This document shows positions 14,102 through 22,250 of a stretch of 38,978 nucleotides of DNA, in pieces. This stretch comes from Chloroflexota bacterium (lineage in GTDB: Bacteria > Chloroflexota > Dehalococcoidia > Lucifugimonadales > UBA826), in the NCBI GenBank assembly GCA_003228105.1, contig QGNN01000014.1, positions 1 through 38,978 on the forward strand, read 5' to 3'. The stretch's first letter is position 1; each line of letters begins with the position of its first letter. A program made the translations under genes and the position numbers. The notes under the pieces are model-generated. The model saw only the letters and a program-made list of their open reading frames with translations, ran no database searches and was not told the origin of the DNA.

Positions 14102-15376
14102 ATGAATCCTGGACAGAAAAGATTTAAGTTTTTCTATGGTTGGTGGATTTGTATTGGTGGCGCTGTTGTTATGGCCATGTCATCTGGAATTAATTTTCAC
14201 GGATTTGGCAACTTCATTATTCCTTTGAGCAAAGAATTTGGTTGGAGTAGAACCACCGTGTCAGCCGTGTTCTCTCTTGCTAGGCTTGAAGCTGGATTTA
14301 TCGGGCCTGTAGAAGGCTGGGCGGTTGATAGAATGGGCCCAAGAAAATTAATGTTAGTCGGGATACCCTTGATGGGGTTGGGGTTCATTTTATTAAGCCA
14401 GGTTAGTGGTCTGCTTACATTTATGCTGGTTTATATTCTTGGTATAACATTGGGGAACAGCCTTGGAATGCACGTGCCTGCTTCAGCGGCCGTTGCTAAT
14501 TGGTTCAATAGAAAAAGAGGATTGGCATTTGGGGTTATGTGGTCCGGTGTGGGGTTGGGAGGGTTATTAGTGCCAGCTTTGGGATGGGCTATTAATGTCT
14601 ATGGGTGGAGGAATGCTTCGATTTACATAGGTATTTTCGTTATATTTCTTGGTGTGCCTGTCGCTGCTTTGATGAGGCATAGACCGGAGCAGTACGGGTT
14701 CTTGCCTGATGGACAAATAATTCCTCAGAAAACCTCCAATGAAAGACTCGTTAAGAGTGAAGAATTTGAAGGTGACTTCACGGCTCGGGAGGCTCTTCAG
14801 ACTTCGAGTTTTTGGTTTCTATCTTTATCAATCATGGCGAGATCTCTAGTTACTGGAGGGGTCGGGCTTCATTTGGTTCCGTACTTTGTTGGAATGGGAG
14901 CTAGCCCCATAGAGGCCGCAGCATATGCGGGTTCGGTTGGTGTCATCAGTATTCCAGGACGCTTCGGGCTCAGTTATCTAGGAGATTATTTTGATAGGCG
15001 TTATATGATGGCAATTTCGCTACTATTTATGACCTTATCTATTGTGTTATTAGCCACAGCTGATTCCTTGTCAGCCTCTATCCCTGGGTTGGTTACCTAT
15101 GCGATCTCCCAAGGTGGAATCTCTGTTATACCGCAATCCATTATTGCCGATTATTTTGGAAGGAAAGCATTTGCAACAATTTCTGGATTTAGAAGCAGTA
15201 TTCAAATGTTAGGGATAATTGTTGGCCCAGTAGTATCTGGGTTTGTATACGATAGAAATGGTAGTTATGAATGGGCCTTTTTGGGATTTGCGGCAGCCTC
15301 AGTTGTGTCTATGTTGTTGGTTCTTATGGCATTACCTCCTTCGCCTCGGCATCAGGATATATTGGAAATTTCCTAG
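14102..15376 (+). CDS. MFS transporter (monocarboxylate/OFA-like)
   Basis: A 424-residue protein with about 12 hydrophobic spans in two six-span halves. The N-terminal FYGWWICIGGAVVMAM and the VFSLARLEAGFIGPVEGWAVDRMGPRKLM segment, carrying the D-R-x-G-x-R-K loop between spans 2 and 3, are typical of the MFS group containing monocarboxylate transporters and the oxalate/formate antiporter. A second loop motif GRFGLSYLGDYFDRR follows the midpoint near residue 290. The substrate is not determinable. It precedes the TPP riboswitch by about 60 bases but ends before its promoter, so it is not under riboswitch control. Confidence 0.82.
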   Translation: MNPGQKRFKFFYGWWICIGGAVVMAMSSGINFHGFGNFIIPLSKEFGWSRTTVSAVFSLARLEAGFIGPVEGWAVDRMGPRKLMLVGIPLMGLGFILLSQVSGLLTFMLVYILGITLGNSLGMHVPASAAVANWFNRKRGLAFGVMWSGVGLGGLLVPALGWAINVYGWRNASIYIGIFVIFLGVPVAALMRHRPEQYGFLPDGQIIPQKTSNERLVKSEEFEGDFTAREALQTSSFWFLSLSIMARSLVTGGVGLHLVPYFVGMGASPIEAAAYAGSVGVISIPGRFGLSYLGDYFDRRYMMAISLLFMTLSIVLLATADSLSASIPGLVTYAISQGGISVIPQSIIADYFGRKAFATISGFRSSIQMLGIIVGPVVSGFVYDRNGSYEWAFLGFAAASVVSMLLVLMALPPSPRHQDILEIS

Positions 15377-15402
15377 TAAGCACATATTTTGTCGTGATTT
15401 TA

Positions 15403-15411
15403 TGCTAGAAT
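15403..15411 (+). promoter_or_regulatory. Extended -10 promoter for the thiamine salvage operon
   Basis: TGCTAGAAT is an extended -10 element (TGn plus TAnAAT) about 25 bases upstream of the riboswitch aptamer. No good -35 hexamer lies at the right distance, which is acceptable for extended -10 promoters. Confidence 0.45.
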
Positions 15412-15436
15412 CCGACCATTAAAAATTTAAACCAAT

Positions 15437-15532
15437 TTGGGGGAGCTTGGAACGACCAGGCTGAGAGGGCAACGCTGATGTTGTCGACCCATCAAATACC
15501 TGATCTGGGTAATGCCAGCGGAGGGATCCCAA
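15437..15532 (+). ncRNA. TPP riboswitch (THI element)
   Basis: The aptamer shows all landmarks of the thiamine pyrophosphate riboswitch: outer stem TTGGG (15437-15441) with CCCAA (15528-15532); stem P2 AGCTTGG (15444-15450) with CCAGGCT (15456-15462); the pyrimidine-binding CTGAGA (15461-15466); a variable P3 arm ending in GACCC; and the pyrophosphate-binding ACCTGATCTGGGTAATGCCAGCGGAGGGA half. It precedes thiZ-thiX-thiY-tenA-thiD. With the hairpin downstream it should stop transcription when TPP is plentiful. Confidence 0.96.
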
Positions 15533-15559
15533 TAAAAAAGCACACAATATCCTGGCCGC
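15518..15559 (+). promoter_or_regulatory. Predicted antiterminator pairing of the TPP riboswitch
   Basis: GCGG (15518-15521) plus GGGAT (15523-15527), part of the 3' half of the aptamer, can pair with ATCCT (15549-15553) plus CCGC (15556-15559). This helix is incompatible with both the folded aptamer and the 5' arm of the terminator, giving a simple on/off switch. The pairing was found by eye. Confidence 0.5.
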
Positions 15560-15581
15560 CACATAGAGGGCGGTTTTTTTT
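15556..15581 (+). terminator. Intrinsic terminator of the TPP riboswitch
   Basis: CCGCC (15556-15560) and GGCGG (15569-15573) form a GC stem with an eight-base loop, followed at once by eight T residues. It lies 27 bases before the first gene of the operon and serves as the regulated terminator. Confidence 0.88.
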
Positions 15582-15607
15582 GCGTTTTTGTTAGAGCTCA
15601 AATTTGA

Positions 15608-16381
15608 ATGGAAAAAATAGTAGATAACCACATAAACATTGCTGGTCTTAAGAAAACCATTTATCAGGACGGGAAGCCGTTGAAAATTTTGGACGGGGTG
15701 GATTTATCAATTCAGAAATCTGAAGTTATCTCTGTGTTAGGCCCGAGTGGTTGTGGTAAAAGTACTCTTCTTAATATTATCGCCGGTCTTGATGAGCCTG
15801 ACGAAGGTGATATCAATATAAATGGGTTGGATTTTGGCTCCAGATTGGGGTCAGTGGGATATATGCAGCAAAAGGATCTTTTACTGCCATGGCGGTCAGT
15901 AAAAGATAATGTCATCCTTGGTTTGGAAATCAAAGGTGTATCAAAGAGGCAGTCTTATGAAATGGTAGAGCCACATTTTCAATCTTTTGGGCTATCTGGC
16001 TTTGAATCAAACTACCCGCATACTTTATCAGGGGGTATGAAACAAAGAGCGTCATTTCTCAGGACTGTAATAACCGAACCAGATATTCTTCTCCTTGATG
16101 AACCATTTAGCGCCCTTGATGCATTAAATAGATCTCGCCTGCAGATTTGGTTGTTGGATTTGCTGGAAGGGATACAACGAACGGTTTTATTGGTCACTCA
16201 TGATGTTGATGAAGCCATTATGCTTTCAGACAGAATTTATGTGATGACATCCCGGCCTGGGCGGATTAATTCGGTAGAGGAAGTTCCATATCCAAGACCT
16301 AGAAACCGTGAGATCGTCAACGATAGTTCATTTGTCGGATTGAAATCTAAAATACTTTCCTTTCTTTGGGATCAGGATTAG
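15608..16381 (+). CDS. thiZ: Thiamine-precursor ABC transporter ATPase
   Basis: A 257-residue ATPase of the SsuB/TauB/ThiZ group. Walker A GPSGCGKST lies near residues 45-53, the Q-loop is YMQQKDLLLPW, the signature TLSGGMKQRASF, Walker B ILLLDEPFSALD, and the switch region VTHDVDEA. It powers import through ThiX. It is the first gene after the TPP riboswitch and its stop codon is directly followed by the permease start, indicating co-translation. Assignment to a pyrimidine precursor (HMP or formylaminopyrimidine) importer rests on the riboswitch and the neighbouring ThiY, TenA and ThiD. Confidence 0.88.
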   Translation: MEKIVDNHINIAGLKKTIYQDGKPLKILDGVDLSIQKSEVISVLGPSGCGKSTLLNIIAGLDEPDEGDININGLDFGSRLGSVGYMQQKDLLLPWRSVKDNVILGLEIKGVSKRQSYEMVEPHFQSFGLSGFESNYPHTLSGGMKQRASFLRTVITEPDILLLDEPFSALDALNRSRLQIWLLDLLEGIQRTVLLVTHDVDEAIMLSDRIYVMTSRPGRINSVEEVPYPRPRNREIVNDSSFVGLKSKILSFLWDQD

Positions 16382-17146
16382 ATGATGATAAATTGGTTGG
16401 TTAAATGGAGCCCAGCTTTCGGAATAGTATGTTTGATTGTGGGGGCATGGCAATTACTTGTGAAAATACAAGAAATACCTAGGTGGCTGTTACCTTCACC
16501 ATCTTCTGTGGCAACTACTATTTATAGTGATCACAGTATGCTTATGAGGCATACCTTAGTAACTCTAGAAGAAATTATTCTAGGATTTTTTTTAGCCTTA
16601 GCTGCGGGTGTCATTTTAGCCTCCGCTATTTGCCTTTCTCAGACAATCGAAAAGGCTTTATATCCGTTCATCATCGCTTCCCAAACAGTACCTATTATTG
16701 TTATAGCTCCCATGTTATTGGTTTGGATTGGGTATGGATTGGCACCCAAAATAATAGTAGTAGCCTTGATAAGTTTTTTCCCCATTGTGGTTAATACTGT
16801 GGATGGCATGAAATCTATTGATCCTGATATTCAAAAGTTAATGCGTACCTTAGGGGGGCAAAAAGCTCAGGTGTTTTCGAAAATTATGATTCCGTCCTCT
16901 CTCCCTTATTTGTTCTCGGGTCTTAGGGTTGCAATAGCGATCAGCGTGATAGGCGCGGTGATCGGGGAGTGGGTTGGTTCTAGTGAAGGACTCGGGTATC
17001 TGATGATTCGATCTAAGCCGCAATTTCAAACTGAGCGAGTATTTGCTGCGATCATAATTCTATCTTTTATAGGGGTAGGGTTATTTGCTTTAATAACCTA
17101 TTTTGAGAAGGTGTTAGTACCGTGGTCCAATGAACAGAGAAATTAA
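16382..17146 (+). CDS. thiX: Thiamine-precursor ABC transporter permease
   Basis: A 254-residue membrane protein with about six spans of the binding-protein-dependent transport family (BPD_transp_1). The cytoplasmic EAA loop that contacts the ATPase is visible as LMRTLGGQKAQVFSKIMIPSSLPY near residues 152-175. It starts immediately after the thiZ stop, and thiY follows 33 bases later, completing an importer set. Confidence 0.87.
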   Translation: MMINWLVKWSPAFGIVCLIVGAWQLLVKIQEIPRWLLPSPSSVATTIYSDHSMLMRHTLVTLEEIILGFFLALAAGVILASAICLSQTIEKALYPFIIASQTVPIIVIAPMLLVWIGYGLAPKIIVVALISFFPIVVNTVDGMKSIDPDIQKLMRTLGGQKAQVFSKIMIPSSLPYLFSGLRVAIAISVIGAVIGEWVGSSEGLGYLMIRSKPQFQTERVFAAIIILSFIGVGLFALITYFEKVLVPWSNEQRN

Positions 17147-17179
17147 ATTTACGGAATACAAATGTTTAAAGGATGATAA

Positions 17180-18160
17180 ATGAAAAATAAATTGATGGGA
17201 TTTATCTTGCTAATAGTGTTAGCTTTTCTAATTTTATCTTGCGACACCTCAACAGAGATTGTTCAAGTGAAGCTTGCGTTGGATTGGTACCCAAATGCTA
17301 ATCACATTGGATTATATATTGCTCAGGAAAAGGGCTATTTTGAAGATGAAAATTTAGAAGTTGAAATATATACCCCGTCAGATCCTTCTACAGTTTTACA
17401 AACAGTAGCGTCGGGTGCAGATGAATTTGGTATGAATTACCAACCTGATGTTCTAATAGCGCGTTCAGAAGGGGTTCCGGTCATTTCAGTTTTGGGGATG
17501 GTGCAACACCCGTTGAATTCTATAATGGTATTGCAGTCTTCTGGAAACAAAACGCCGAAAGATCTGAAAGGAAAAAAGGTAGGATATCCAGGCATTCCTT
17601 GGAATGAAGATGCCTTGAATACTATGCTTGAGTCTGATGGTTTGAATGGACTGGAAGATATAGAACTAGTGAATGTAGGGTGGGAATTGGGGTTGTCTAT
17701 GATATCGGAAACAGTAGATGCGATTATCGGAGCTTATTTTACTCATGAGAGCATACTTCTCAAGAATGAAGGATATCCTGTTAATGTGATGCGAATGGAA
17801 GAATGGGGCGTTCCAGACTATTACGAATTGGTGATGGTGACGAGTGAAGACTATTTATCAGAAAATGGTAATGTTGTGGAAAGATTCACCCGAGCTGTCG
17901 GCAAAGGGTACATTGATGCCATTTCCGATCCGCAAACCGGTGTTGATATCTTGAAAAAATACGTTCCTGAAATAGATGAAGATATCGATCGACCAGGGGC
18001 AGATTTGCTCCAGGATTTGTGGAAGGGAAAGAATGGCAGATTTGGGACTCAAGAAGAGGTTAGATGGGTATCTTTTTCTAATTGGATGAAAGCGAGGAAC
18101 ATTATAGATGCAAATCTAGATCCAAAAGCTGCTTTCACAGATAAATTTTCTACTGAATAA
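17180..18160 (+). CDS. thiY: Thiamine-precursor substrate-binding lipoprotein (NMT1/THI5-like)
   Basis: A 326-residue periplasmic or surface binding protein. The N-terminus MKNKLMGFILLIVLAFLILSC is a lipoprotein signal with Cys21. The mature part starts with VKLALDWYPNANHIGLYIAQEKGYF, the hallmark of ThiY/THI5-like proteins that bind aminopyrimidine precursors of thiamine, followed by GADEFGMNYQPDVLIARSEG and KGKKVGYPGIPWNED. It partners ThiX and ThiZ. The exact ligand (formylaminopyrimidine or HMP) cannot be fixed by eye. Confidence 0.92.
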   Translation: MKNKLMGFILLIVLAFLILSCDTSTEIVQVKLALDWYPNANHIGLYIAQEKGYFEDENLEVEIYTPSDPSTVLQTVASGADEFGMNYQPDVLIARSEGVPVISVLGMVQHPLNSIMVLQSSGNKTPKDLKGKKVGYPGIPWNEDALNTMLESDGLNGLEDIELVNVGWELGLSMISETVDAIIGAYFTHESILLKNEGYPVNVMRMEEWGVPDYYELVMVTSEDYLSENGNVVERFTRAVGKGYIDAISDPQTGVDILKKYVPEIDEDIDRPGADLLQDLWKGKNGRFGTQEEVRWVSFSNWMKARNIIDANLDPKAAFTDKFSTE

Positions 18161-18180
18161 AGTAAAAAAGGTTCTGGGAA

Positions 18181-18843
18181 GTGACGTTAACCTCTGATTT
18201 GAAAGCAAAATATTGTGGTCTGTGGGAATTGATGACTCATCATCGGTTTGTTTCACAATTGGGCGATAATTCCTTGCCGCCCAACGTATTCAAAACATAT
18301 TTCCTTCAGGATTATGTTTTTGTAAATGATTTAGTCGTTTTGGCAGCTCAAGCAGTTGCAAAAGCTCCAAATTTGAATGCTGCCTCGATTTTCAATGATT
18401 TTCTGACTGGTGTGTTGGATCCAGAAAACGACCTATTTGTGAGATTTTTTAATCAGCTAGGAGCATCTGAAAAAGATTATTTTTCTGTTAAGGCTTCTCC
18501 TACTACTCAAGCTTTTGGAGATTTTTTAGTCAGGACGTCTTTGGAAGGTACTTTTGATGAAATTGCTCTGGTGTTATATGTCACCGAAGGTACTTATTTG
18601 GATTGGGGAGCCCGGTTGATGGAAGAAAAAGTAGACCCGGCCAATTCTGTTTACAGAGAATGGATTGATCTTCATGGACCTGAAGTACTGGGTAACTTGG
18701 TGTCTTGGTTAGAAAATTATATAAATAACGATTCAAAAGTAACAGCTGAAAGGGCCGATTACCTATTTCACACAGCTCTTAGGTATGAATTTTTGTTTTG
18801 GGAATCTGCATACAACGATGAACTTTGGTTTGATGTTAAATGA
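18181..18843 (+). CDS. tenA: TenA-family thiamine salvage protein without the catalytic Cys
   Basis: A 220-residue all-helical TenA/THI-4 protein. TenA enzymes hydrolyse aminopyrimidine breakdown products of thiamine to HMP. Asp44 in YFLQDYVFVNDL and Glu203 in LRYEFLFWESAY match the substrate-binding Asp and catalytic Glu. The catalytic Cys of the classical TenA_C group, expected near residue 135, is absent: that region reads VLYVTEGTYLDWG, and the only Cys is residue 12. This points to the TenA_E-like group, whose members act on aminopyrimidines with other residues. It begins at GTG 18181, 20 bases after thiY, and its 3' end is followed after 22 bases by thiD. Confidence 0.88.
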   Translation: MTLTSDLKAKYCGLWELMTHHRFVSQLGDNSLPPNVFKTYFLQDYVFVNDLVVLAAQAVAKAPNLNAASIFNDFLTGVLDPENDLFVRFFNQLGASEKDYFSVKASPTTQAFGDFLVRTSLEGTFDEIALVLYVTEGTYLDWGARLMEEKVDPANSVYREWIDLHGPEVLGNLVSWLENYINNDSKVTAERADYLFHTALRYEFLFWESAYNDELWFDVK

Positions 18844-18865
18844 AGATGAATTTAGGGGATCAACT

Positions 18866-19696
18866 ATGAAGGCACGAACGAAACCTACACCAAAGTGTTT
18901 GACGATAGCTGGATCAGATTCTGGTGGAGGCGCCGGTATTCAAGCGGACCTTAAAACTTTTGCCGCGAATGGAGTTTATGGAACCTCAGCAGTAACAGCC
19001 ATAACCGCTCAAAATACTACTGGGGTACAAGATATATTGGAATTACCAGTCACTTTAATTGAAAACCAAATTGATTCTGTGTTGACAGATATTGGAACCG
19101 ACGCTGTTAAAACTGGTATGTTGTTTAGCTCTGAAATAATCAGAGCTGTGGTCAGGAAGCTATCCCAATACCAAATCGAGAATATAGTCGTTGATCCCGT
19201 TATGGTGGCAAAAGGTGGTGATAAGTTATTACATGATGAAGCTATAGAAGCTTTAAAAACAGAACTTATTCCGATTGCTTCAGTCGTTACCCCAAATGGG
19301 CCTGAAGCTACTGCCATTACGGGTATAAATGTTGTTGATGTAAATAGTGCGAAAGCTGCCGCTGTTAGACTAGTAGAAATGGGTTGTAAATCAGCGGTGG
19401 TGAAAGGCGGTCATATAGATGAAGGCCCAGCTACTGATATATTTTATGATGGCACATCGTTTTATCTCTTCACCACCAAGAGGGTTAACACACTCAACAC
19501 TCATGGGACTGGTTGTACTTTCGCATCCGCAATCGCTGCTGGTGTCGCTAAAGGGATGTCAACAAGAAATTCTGTCAGTCAAGCAAAAGCGTTCGTTACC
19601 GGTTCAATTCGACATGACTTAAAGATTGGTACTGGCCACGGACCTCTTAATCATTTCCATGAATATTGGAAATCCGATGAGTTAGAAATTGATTGA
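18866..19696 (+). CDS. thiD: Hydroxymethylpyrimidine (phosphate) kinase
   Basis: ThiD phosphorylates HMP and HMP-phosphate to the diphosphate used in thiamine assembly. The 276-residue ribokinase-like protein starts with CLTIAGSDSGGGAGIQADLKTFAANGVYG, has VVDPVMVAKGGDKLL in the middle and the anion-hole NTHGTGCTFASAIAAG near residues 205-220. The start ATG 18866 is chosen over an earlier in-frame ATG (18785) inside tenA because AGGGG stands seven bases before it and the ribokinase fold begins at once. It is the last gene under the TPP riboswitch. No thiC, thiG or thiE is present here, in keeping with salvage. Confidence 0.94.
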   Translation: MKARTKPTPKCLTIAGSDSGGGAGIQADLKTFAANGVYGTSAVTAITAQNTTGVQDILELPVTLIENQIDSVLTDIGTDAVKTGMLFSSEIIRAVVRKLSQYQIENIVVDPVMVAKGGDKLLHDEAIEALKTELIPIASVVTPNGPEATAITGINVVDVNSAKAAAVRLVEMGCKSAVVKGGHIDEGPATDIFYDGTSFYLFTTKRVNTLNTHGTGCTFASAIAAGVAKGMSTRNSVSQAKAFVTGSIRHDLKIGTGHGPLNHFHEYWKSDELEID

Positions 19697-19758
19697 ATGT
19701 ACACCACGAGATGTTATGATGCAGCGGTTTTTTGATTATTTTGAAGTTGGAGAGGTAA

Positions 19759-21039
19759 ATGGAGTCTGCTGAAATAAGCTCGGAACTCAGAAAAGGAAGA
19801 AATCAATTAGCTTTTACAGTTATATTGGGCCATGCCGTGAAACATGTTTTCAATTCTTCCTTACCTCTTCTTCTCACGATGCTAAAGAGTGATATGAACC
19901 TCACCGCGACCCAGTATGGGGTAATTGCTGGCATTGGCAGAGGCACCAGCGGTGCTACGACAATGGTCGCTGGTTATTTGGGTGAGAGATTCGCAAACCG
20001 AGCTGGGCTGATGTTGTTTGTTTCCCTAAGTATGATGGGGATATCGTATTTCCTATTAGGAATAGCTCCTAGTTACTGGTGGGTACTTGCTGCCATGATG
20101 CTTGTTGGAATCGGCCCGTCACTCTACCATCCCCCGGCGATAGCCTCATTATCAAGGAAGTTTCCTGACAGACGGGGGTTTGCAATATCACTTCATGGAA
20201 CTGGAGGTTCAGTGGGTGAAATGTTGGGCCCTATATTTGTGGGCCTACTAACAACAGAAGCCTTTAAAGTTGGATCCATAATTTCCATTACATATTTGGT
20301 TGCCTTTGAATGGGACGAAGTACTTAGAATCAGTGTTGTCCCAGCCTTAGTGTTTGCTGTTTTGGTATATCTCATGATGAGAAATATTCCAACTGCCGAT
20401 AGCGAAACGGGTTCTATAAGGGAATATTTTGGTGATCTGGGCATTCTGCTAAAAGACAAGATTATGCTCGGGCTCATATTTGTTACAGCCTTTAGGGCCA
20501 TGGGCCAGGCATCGATAATGTATTTTTTGCCCCTATATTTGTTTTCTTCTTTTGCGGAAGGCGGCTTGGGTAAAGATCAATTGACGGTGGGGTTTTATAT
20601 GGCGGGTGCCCAAGTAACAGGGATAGCGGCGCAACCAATTATGGGGTGGTTGTCGGATAGGTATGGTAGAAAAATTGTTCTTGTCCCGGCGATGACTTTG
20701 TTGGGGATTCTTTACATAAGTTTAAGTTTTGCAAACGATGGTCTTCAGCTAATACTTAACGTGCTAGCATTGGGTGCTTTTGTTTATTCTCTTCATACTA
20801 TATTTATTGCAGCCGCTATGGACGTTGCTAAAGGTAAAGCTCAGTCTACTGTGGTGTCATTAATATATGGGGCTAGCTTTTTTGGAACTGTATCGCCAAT
20901 CATTGCCGGTTTCCTTGTGGATAGCTACGGTATAAAAAGCGCTTTTATATACAGCGGAATTGTGGCTTTATTTTCGACACTGATACTTGGAACATTGAAA
21001 TTGCCCAAAACTATCAATCAGCAGGAATTACATTCATAG
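19759..21039 (+). CDS. MFS transporter, fosmidomycin-resistance-like group
   Basis: A 426-residue protein with about 12 spans. The first half has HAVKHVFNSSLPLLLTMLKSDMNLTATQYG, followed by SLYHPPAIASLSRKFPDRRGFAISLHGTGGSVGE, close to the pattern of Fsr-type transporters. The second half contains MGWLSDRYGRKIVLVPA, the MFS D-R-x-G-R-K loop. It begins 62 bases after thiD and could be cotranscribed with it, which would make a thiamine-related substrate possible, but nothing in the sequence proves this. It converges on the M24 peptidase gene with a 17-base gap. Confidence 0.78.
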   Translation: MESAEISSELRKGRNQLAFTVILGHAVKHVFNSSLPLLLTMLKSDMNLTATQYGVIAGIGRGTSGATTMVAGYLGERFANRAGLMLFVSLSMMGISYFLLGIAPSYWWVLAAMMLVGIGPSLYHPPAIASLSRKFPDRRGFAISLHGTGGSVGEMLGPIFVGLLTTEAFKVGSIISITYLVAFEWDEVLRISVVPALVFAVLVYLMMRNIPTADSETGSIREYFGDLGILLKDKIMLGLIFVTAFRAMGQASIMYFLPLYLFSSFAEGGLGKDQLTVGFYMAGAQVTGIAAQPIMGWLSDRYGRKIVLVPAMTLLGILYISLSFANDGLQLILNVLALGAFVYSLHTIFIAAAMDVAKGKAQSTVVSLIYGASFFGTVSPIIAGFLVDSYGIKSAFIYSGIVALFSTLILGTLKLPKTINQQELHS

Positions 21040-21056
21040 CCGCTCTGCTCTGACTG

Positions 21057-22250
21057 TCAAACTTGAATTATATAAGGTGTGGTTTGTCTTTCAGTTGTGA
21101 CTGCTGGGCCAGTTTCGTAATAGAACAAATTGATTTCAGATCTAACCCCAAATTCTCCTGGTATGTATATTCCGGGTTCAACCGTAAATCCAATTCCTGG
21201 AGATATAATGCGAGTGTCATTTGTTTCCCATCCATCTAAATTGACCGCGTTTCCATGGACCTCTTTACCTAGGCTATGACCCAACCTGTGACTGAAATAT
21301 TTCCCATACCCAGTATTCCGAATATAATTACGAGCTTCAGCATCAACCTCCCAACCTTGCAATTGTCTACCATCACGGTGAGCTTTTTCTAATAAGCACA
21401 CTGCTGCGTTCCGTCCACCCACCACTGCATCAAATACTTCTAAATGCTTCGCAGGCACCGTATCGCCAATAAAAGCCGTCCAAGTTATATCTGCACATAC
21501 AGAGGGCTCATTCCCTATTCTTCCCCAAAGGTCTATTAATATCCAGTCACCTGTCTTGAATGCGACCCTGTTGCTTTCTGTGGGTTCAAAATGAGGATCT
21601 GCCGCGTGATCATTTATCGCCACCACAGGTCCGTCAGGGGTTTTGAGGTTTCGTTCTAAAAATTTTTCTCGTATAAATTCTGCTACCTCAAATTCTGTCA
21701 AATTAGAACCTATATTTTCCCCAATATGTGTAAAAGCCTCTTTCACAGTCGTAGTTAGAATTTTAGATGCCTCGAGGTGTGATTTTAACTCCTTATCAGA
21801 CCATCTTTGTGTAGCGTATTGAATTAAATCAGCAGAAGTGACAACTTCAACCCCTAGGCTTCTAACAAGCTCTAAAGTGCCTCCATCGACCTTTGTGACC
21901 CGAGGCAAAACTCCCATTGGTGAGTATTCCATAGCCACCTTTCCCTGCACTGGCATGTGAGATTTTAGGATATCAATCATTTGCTCTCTGCTTACCCATA
22001 AATCAGTTTTTAATCCCAAATGCTCGAATCGATTTTGGTCTACGAAACTTACTATAAGTTTTGGGTCAGAATTTACTGGGATCCAAAGCCAGCACGGTCT
22101 GGTCACATTCGGTATATAGCCGATTGTGTCCCAGAAAATGGGATTCATTCCCCTGTAGTCGTAAAGCAGCCAGCCATCGATTTTGTTTTCCTGCATATAT
22201 TCCTGGGCTTGGGCAAGAACATCTGAAATCAGGATTTCGTTTTGAGGCAT
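21057..22250 (-). CDS. M24 family metallopeptidase (Xaa-Pro peptidase-like)
   Basis: A 397-residue creatinase/aminopeptidase P-type protein. The N-terminal domain (1-165) has YMQENKIDGWLLYDYRG. The C-terminal pita-bread domain keeps the five metal ligands: Asp in WILIDLWG, Asp in VCADITWT, His in RLGHSLGKEVHG, Glu in TVEPGIY and Glu in VRSEINLF. It probably cleaves Xaa-Pro peptides, although creatinase-like or dimethylsulfoniopropionate-lyase-like members of the family cannot be excluded. Its ATG lies directly next to the hisS stop, so hisS and this gene form a two-gene operon. Confidence 0.86.
   Translation of the reverse strand: MPQNEILISDVLAQAQEYMQENKIDGWLLYDYRGMNPIFWDTIGYIPNVTRPCWLWIPVNSDPKLIVSFVDQNRFEHLGLKTDLWVSREQMIDILKSHMPVQGKVAMEYSPMGVLPRVTKVDGGTLELVRSLGVEVVTSADLIQYATQRWSDKELKSHLEASKILTTTVKEAFTHIGENIGSNLTEFEVAEFIREKFLERNLKTPDGPVVAINDHAADPHFEPTESNRVAFKTGDWILIDLWGRIGNEPSVCADITWTAFIGDTVPAKHLEVFDAVVGGRNAAVCLLEKAHRDGRQLQGWEVDAEARNYIRNTGYGKYFSHRLGHSLGKEVHGNAVNLDGWETNDTRIISPGIGFTVEPGIYIPGEFGVRSEINLFYYETGPAVTTERQTTPYIIQV

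Noticed and set aside
18785-18865. Longer N-terminus for ThiD starting inside tenA
   Set aside because: The 27 extra residues precede the conserved ribokinase start, and AGGGG directly precedes ATG 18866.
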